Assembly (NCBI GenBank): GCA_947623455.1
Contig: OX392541.1
Location: 11,598,719 to 11,662,718, forward strand
DNA: 64,000 nt
Direction: 5' to 3'
From: Mimachlamys varia
Taxonomy: Eukaryota > Mollusca > Bivalvia > Pectinida > Pectinidae
The stretch's first letter is position 1, and every line of letters starts with the position of its first letter. Positions 60,680-64,000 of the stretch are shown here, piece after piece. Under the pieces are notes generated by a model. That model did not search any database, was not told where the DNA came from, and saw only the letters and a program-made list of their open reading frames with translations. Both the position numbers and the translations under genes were made by a program.

Positions 60680-60696
60680 GTAAGTTCACCTGATCG

Positions 60697-60928
60697 CAGT
60701 TGATCAAAAGATGATTAGCTTAATCAGTGATTAGTGCAAATTTTAATAATCCTGTAACTTTAAAATGAAACCATAGATTTATCTAAAACTTTGCAGATAT
60801 CAAATACCTCATATTGTCAATTTGCATACAAAATTTGAAGATGGTAACTTGAATATTGACAGAATTATTCAAGTTTGAAAAATGTTGTTAAATAGTGATT
60901 AAGCTAATCACCCTTTGAACAACTGGTC
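60697..60928. mobile_element. Fold-back MITE in the intron next to the BTB donor
   Basis: The inverted arms centre on GATTAGCTTAATCA (left, about 60697-60726) and its complement (right, about 60894-60925). An identical 12-base direct repeat CCTGATCGCAGT lies at 60689-60700 and 60929-60940, which looks like part of a target-site duplication. The element begins about 17 bp after the splice donor. Confidence 0.5.
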
Positions 60929-60940
60929 CCTGATCGCAGT

Positions 60941-61881
60941 GTGATTATCTTTAAAATAAGGCCCCCGAACAATGAACTGGAAATACAACTGGATTCCACC
61001 TAATATCACCCCTGTTAATATCACATTCCTCTTTATATAATGTTTTTCCAAAATATCTTTTTTCTCTCTATATAATGTATGTAATTTTATTGGTTATAAA
61101 GTATCAAGTATTTTGAGGTGAATTTCTCTTAATATCAGGGGTTTTATTAACCAATCACAAAAATTTTCCTGAAAATGATGTCATTTCCATTGATTTCAGT
61201 TACAACTTGTACAAAATGTCGCATAAAAATAAAAAATAACTCCAAAAATGATTTTTAATTAAAATAATGTTATCTGTATATTAAAACATCTTCATGCTTG
61301 TACATTGAATAGCTTACTATAGTTAATGGAGATTGGAAATGCACTAGATTTAGTAAAAAAAAACAACATGTTTCTCCTAATTGCTAATTACTGTTAATGT
61401 CATGTTTTTGTTTGACAAATATGCAACAAGATATAAAGAAGAGTGCCCTGTAGTATCACCTTTTTAAGCATTGAAGTCTCTTGATATGGACTTAATGGTC
61501 GTTTGAAAAAAAGTTCTGTCTTCATTTATAACCACCTTGAAGACCATATCACGACACGTCAATGCCTATATACTTGTATTCCCTATCCATATTGCTGACG
61601 TATATACTGATTTCCATTTGATTTAAACTATAGATGATAAATGCTTCATTATTGATATCTAAATTCGTAAAATAGGACAACCATTTTGACGGCGACCGTC
61701 ACCATTTCTATGACAAAACAATGACGTCATAATTGTCACACGCTCATGGGTGTAGTTTGTTATCTCTTCTCCCTGGTTTTGTTTATATGTAGTAACTTTG
61801 ACGTGTAAATGTTAATATCAGGTATTACTATTAACCTCCGAAACCTTCAATTAGGGAGATGCTCTTCATTCCAATTATCCT
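60941..61881. other. BTB intron, no further exon seen
   Basis: AT-rich DNA with phrases such as ACCTAATATCACCCC and its loose complement near 61120-61150, suggesting another weak fold-back (60995-61145). Confidence 0.4.
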
Positions 61882-61972
61882 AACTCTTCATCCCTGAAGA
61901 CACATTTGAACTTTTCAAATTCAAAGTTTTGGAAGGGTATATTATCAATTAAATTTCAGGGGTGAATGAGTT
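61882..61972 (-). mobile_element. R4 repeat, copy 4
   Basis: Inverted ends AACTCTTCATCCC and GGGGTGAATGAGTT enclose the R4 core in reverse orientation. Confidence 0.6.
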
Positions 61973-61988
61973 CAATGACTTGTATCAT

Positions 61989-62060
61989 AACTCATTCTCC
62001 CCGGAACAGTCCTTTGAACTCTTCCAATTCAAAGGTTGGGATGGCTATAATGAAATCACT
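61989..62060 (-). mobile_element. R4 repeat, copy 5 (partial)
   Basis: AACTCATTCTCCCCGGAACA and CCAATTCAAAGGTTGGGAT follow copy 4 after 16 bp. The distal end is lost. Confidence 0.55.
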
Positions 62061-62290
62061 TGTATGCCGGACCCAATAAATGCCCGGCCAAAAAAAACCC
62101 AGGTGAATAGTCCAGGAGCAAATTTGATAAAACATACAATAAATTGGTCTTTTTGTTTAATAACTTACTCTTTGAGACAATTGCATTGAAGTGTACTTAA
62201 AAACAAAGTGTCTACACCGAGACAGACTTCTTACTCTAAAGTACCTGTAATTGCATGGTCATAATCGTAACCCTTCCCATGGACCTGCGG

Positions 62291-62325
62291 AGGTGTCGGC
62301 TAAGGGACCGACATTTGATATAAAT
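62291..62325 (+). pseudogene. Decayed echo of the BTB exon 3' end and splice donor
   Basis: These 35 bases match the BTB exon and donor (60651-60685) at 29 positions, including exact ten-base blocks AGGTGTCGGC and ACATTTGAT with flanks. In the exon's frame the copy reads VSAKGPTFD where the exon reads VSAEGRTFD. The donor GTAAGT has become ATAAAT. In-frame stops lie on both sides, so it is a relic and not a usable alternative exon. It lies 1.6 kb downstream in the same intron. Confidence 0.5.
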
Positions 62326-62776
62326 ACTTTGGATTGCTCCCGTTGTTGACGTCCTGCTCAGACAAATGCAATGGACTTTTTAAAAGGTATTTGTGAAAGG
62401 AAAAGGATAGACGGCCAATATAACGAACCTCCGCATATATATATATTTCTAGAAATGTACCCTATGACCTTGCAGCGCCATCTGGTGTCAGTCAGAATAC
62501 CAATGGACAGTTGATGTTAAGTACAGTTCCATTTAGATCCATTAAGAGGCTGCGAAGGTATGGAGAGTTGATGTGTAAATACAATTCTGTTTGCTGTTTT
62601 TATGCCGTCCGCCATTTTATGGGGGCATTGAGAGGTCGAGGTATAGGTCTAACCTGGGGTCCATCCTGTCTTGTCCTGTGGAGATCTCGACTTACTGGCA
62701 TCGCTCGAAACTACTTCAGTTCAAAACAGATGCATGCTTGTCAAAAATGAAAATATCGAAGAAAAGATGATATTTT

Positions 62777-62828
62777 ACGATCCTTAAATGACCTTAGCTG
62801 TAATAGGACATTAAACAAAATATAACCA
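62777..62828 (+). mobile_element. SINE 3' tail remnant
   Basis: TACGATCCTTAAATGACC and AATAGGACATTAAACAAAA match the 3' tail of common bivalve tRNA SINEs as I remember them. The tRNA head is not visible. Confidence 0.5.
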
Positions 62829-64000
62829 AAGCTAATTAATAGCCAGAAAAAATCATTTTGGCTACTTCATTTCCATTCCTGTCAACCTTCCCAAAATTTA
62901 TCAATCTCCCTCGACATCTCCATCAAATAAGTCTAAACCCACAATAACTCAAAATCTAGATTTTGTGGTCAAATGAGATCCTAGTTACTGCAGTGTGTGT
63001 GTAATGACCATAATAGGTGTATCTGGATCAAATTAATACTTTGTGAAGTTTTTTTGATACATAATAAGGGAAAGACAAATTTAGCAATGCAGTTTCAGTC
63101 GCATATTTCACACACTTTCTCCTTCATTGGAAATATGGAAAGAGGGAGATCTCCCTCATTGGAGGTTTCAGAGATTGACACCTATGCATTTCTACTGTTC
63201 TACAATATATAGAAGGGAGATCACTCTAGTTAGTGGAAATCTTCTTCATAATGTTTGAAATTTAAATGTTTTTCTAAATAAAAGTATGTCAAGAAATTTA
63301 TTGCAAGGTGAAATTCTGAAATGTTTTGTTGGAAACTTATTTGCGGTTTTTTTTCAAAGATCACAAAATAATTAATCTAGTTAATCTAAATAATCTAGTT
63401 TTTATGGAACATTGATATGGACATAATTTGAAAATTTTTTGAAAGTGTTTTAATTCCGAAAAAAAAGTGTGGAGTATTTGCAATTTAGCAGAATTTAATA
63501 AAAAAAAAAAATGTGATTATGAGCAAGTGTTTTTTTTATAATTATATCTAAATAAGTGTTTTTGGATTAATTTTTGAATTCTTTTAGTCTTAATTCTTGT
63601 GTCTAAAAAGATATGACAAAAATAGTTCATATATATATATATATCTCTAGTAAAAAAAATTTCTTCACATATGTACATGTACATGTATATATATATGTTG
63701 ACATTGAATATAATGTTGATGTATATATATCATACCAATGGATAACTTTTTATACAATATCTAAAAAGTGTTGGGTATGATGATGTAGATTTCACATCTC
63801 ATTTTCCGTGACATATAAACTGTCACCAAAAAAACTCTTTCCAGACAATATGGGTTTTAATGGCTGCCCATGGGGACTGGTGAGGTATTGATTTTTTTGG
63901 CCGATGTATTTGGTCATTTTAGTGTGTATGTCCTTATGCTAAGGGTAGATAACTCATTGTGATGCAGCTGTTGGATGCGTCCCATCTTTTGTTTTTTCCA
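62829..64000. other. BTB intron to window edge
   Basis: AT-rich DNA with (AT)n at 63629-63645 and ACATGTACATGTACATG near 63670. No second BTB exon was found. Confidence 0.45.

Noticed and set aside
62511..62750. 79-residue ORF with a basic composition
   Set aside because: It has no domain and lies beside a SINE tail. It is probably part of an old retroposon body.
63840..63905. Second BTB exon near ATGGGTTTTAATGGCTGCCC
   Set aside because: No frame gives the expected A-H-x-x-V-L-A continuation, and no clean acceptor and donor pair is present.

Overview
The window looks like nuclear DNA of a bivalve or related mollusc. It is AT-rich, has almost no coding sequence, and is full of tRNA-derived SINEs, fold-back elements, minisatellites and repeat tails of a kind I associate with bivalve genomes. 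There are no bacterial-type genes, operons, rRNA genes or CRISPR arrays. The host assignment is an inference, because no species-specific gene is present.

Only one host gene is convincingly visible: the first coding exon of a BTB/Kelch-like (KLHL-type) protein at 60551-60679 on the + strand. It has a clear splice acceptor before it (exon start 60523) and a strong donor after it (60680). The rest of that gene lies beyond the right edge. A noncoding first exon may lie near 52990-53089. A seven-codon upstream ORF overlaps the BTB start codon as AUGA. A decayed echo of the exon's 3' end sits 1.6 kb into the intron.

Layout: 0-19 kb is AT-rich and mostly featureless, apart from a 29-bp minisatellite (4.6-6.2 kb), one ribozyme-bearing retroposon (8.7-9.0 kb), two fold-back elements, a degenerate 32-33-bp array (16.7-17.1 kb) and a 129-bp tandem duplication (18.0-18.3 kb). 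19-50 kb is repeat-rich. It holds a 50-bp minisatellite split by an insertion, thirteen copies of a retroposon tail here called R3 (eleven on the + strand), a 47-bp minisatellite, SINEs, MITEs and six more copies or fragments of the ribozyme-bearing retroposon. 50-64 kb is the flank of the BTB gene, with fold-back elements, two very small palindromic insertions with target duplications, a TTAA-flanked MITE and SINEs.

The most notable system is the dispersed element carrying a type I hammerhead ribozyme. I recognise seven ribozyme copies (8.8, 22.4, 27.9, 35.1, 40.4, 47.1 and 48.5 kb) plus one 3' fragment without the ribozyme. The copy at 35070-35113 keeps every core nucleotide, a perfect stem I, a closed stem II and a self-complementary helix III. 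The other six are damaged, three of them at the catalytic guanosines G8 or G12. Copies share a fixed 3' end and have variable 5' ends, and the intact copy interrupts another repeat whose uninterrupted version lies at 40.98-41.04 kb. This pattern fits a reverse-transcribed element such as a Penelope-like element or a retrozyme.

Repeat boundaries and copy counts were read by eye and may be off by a few bases or units.
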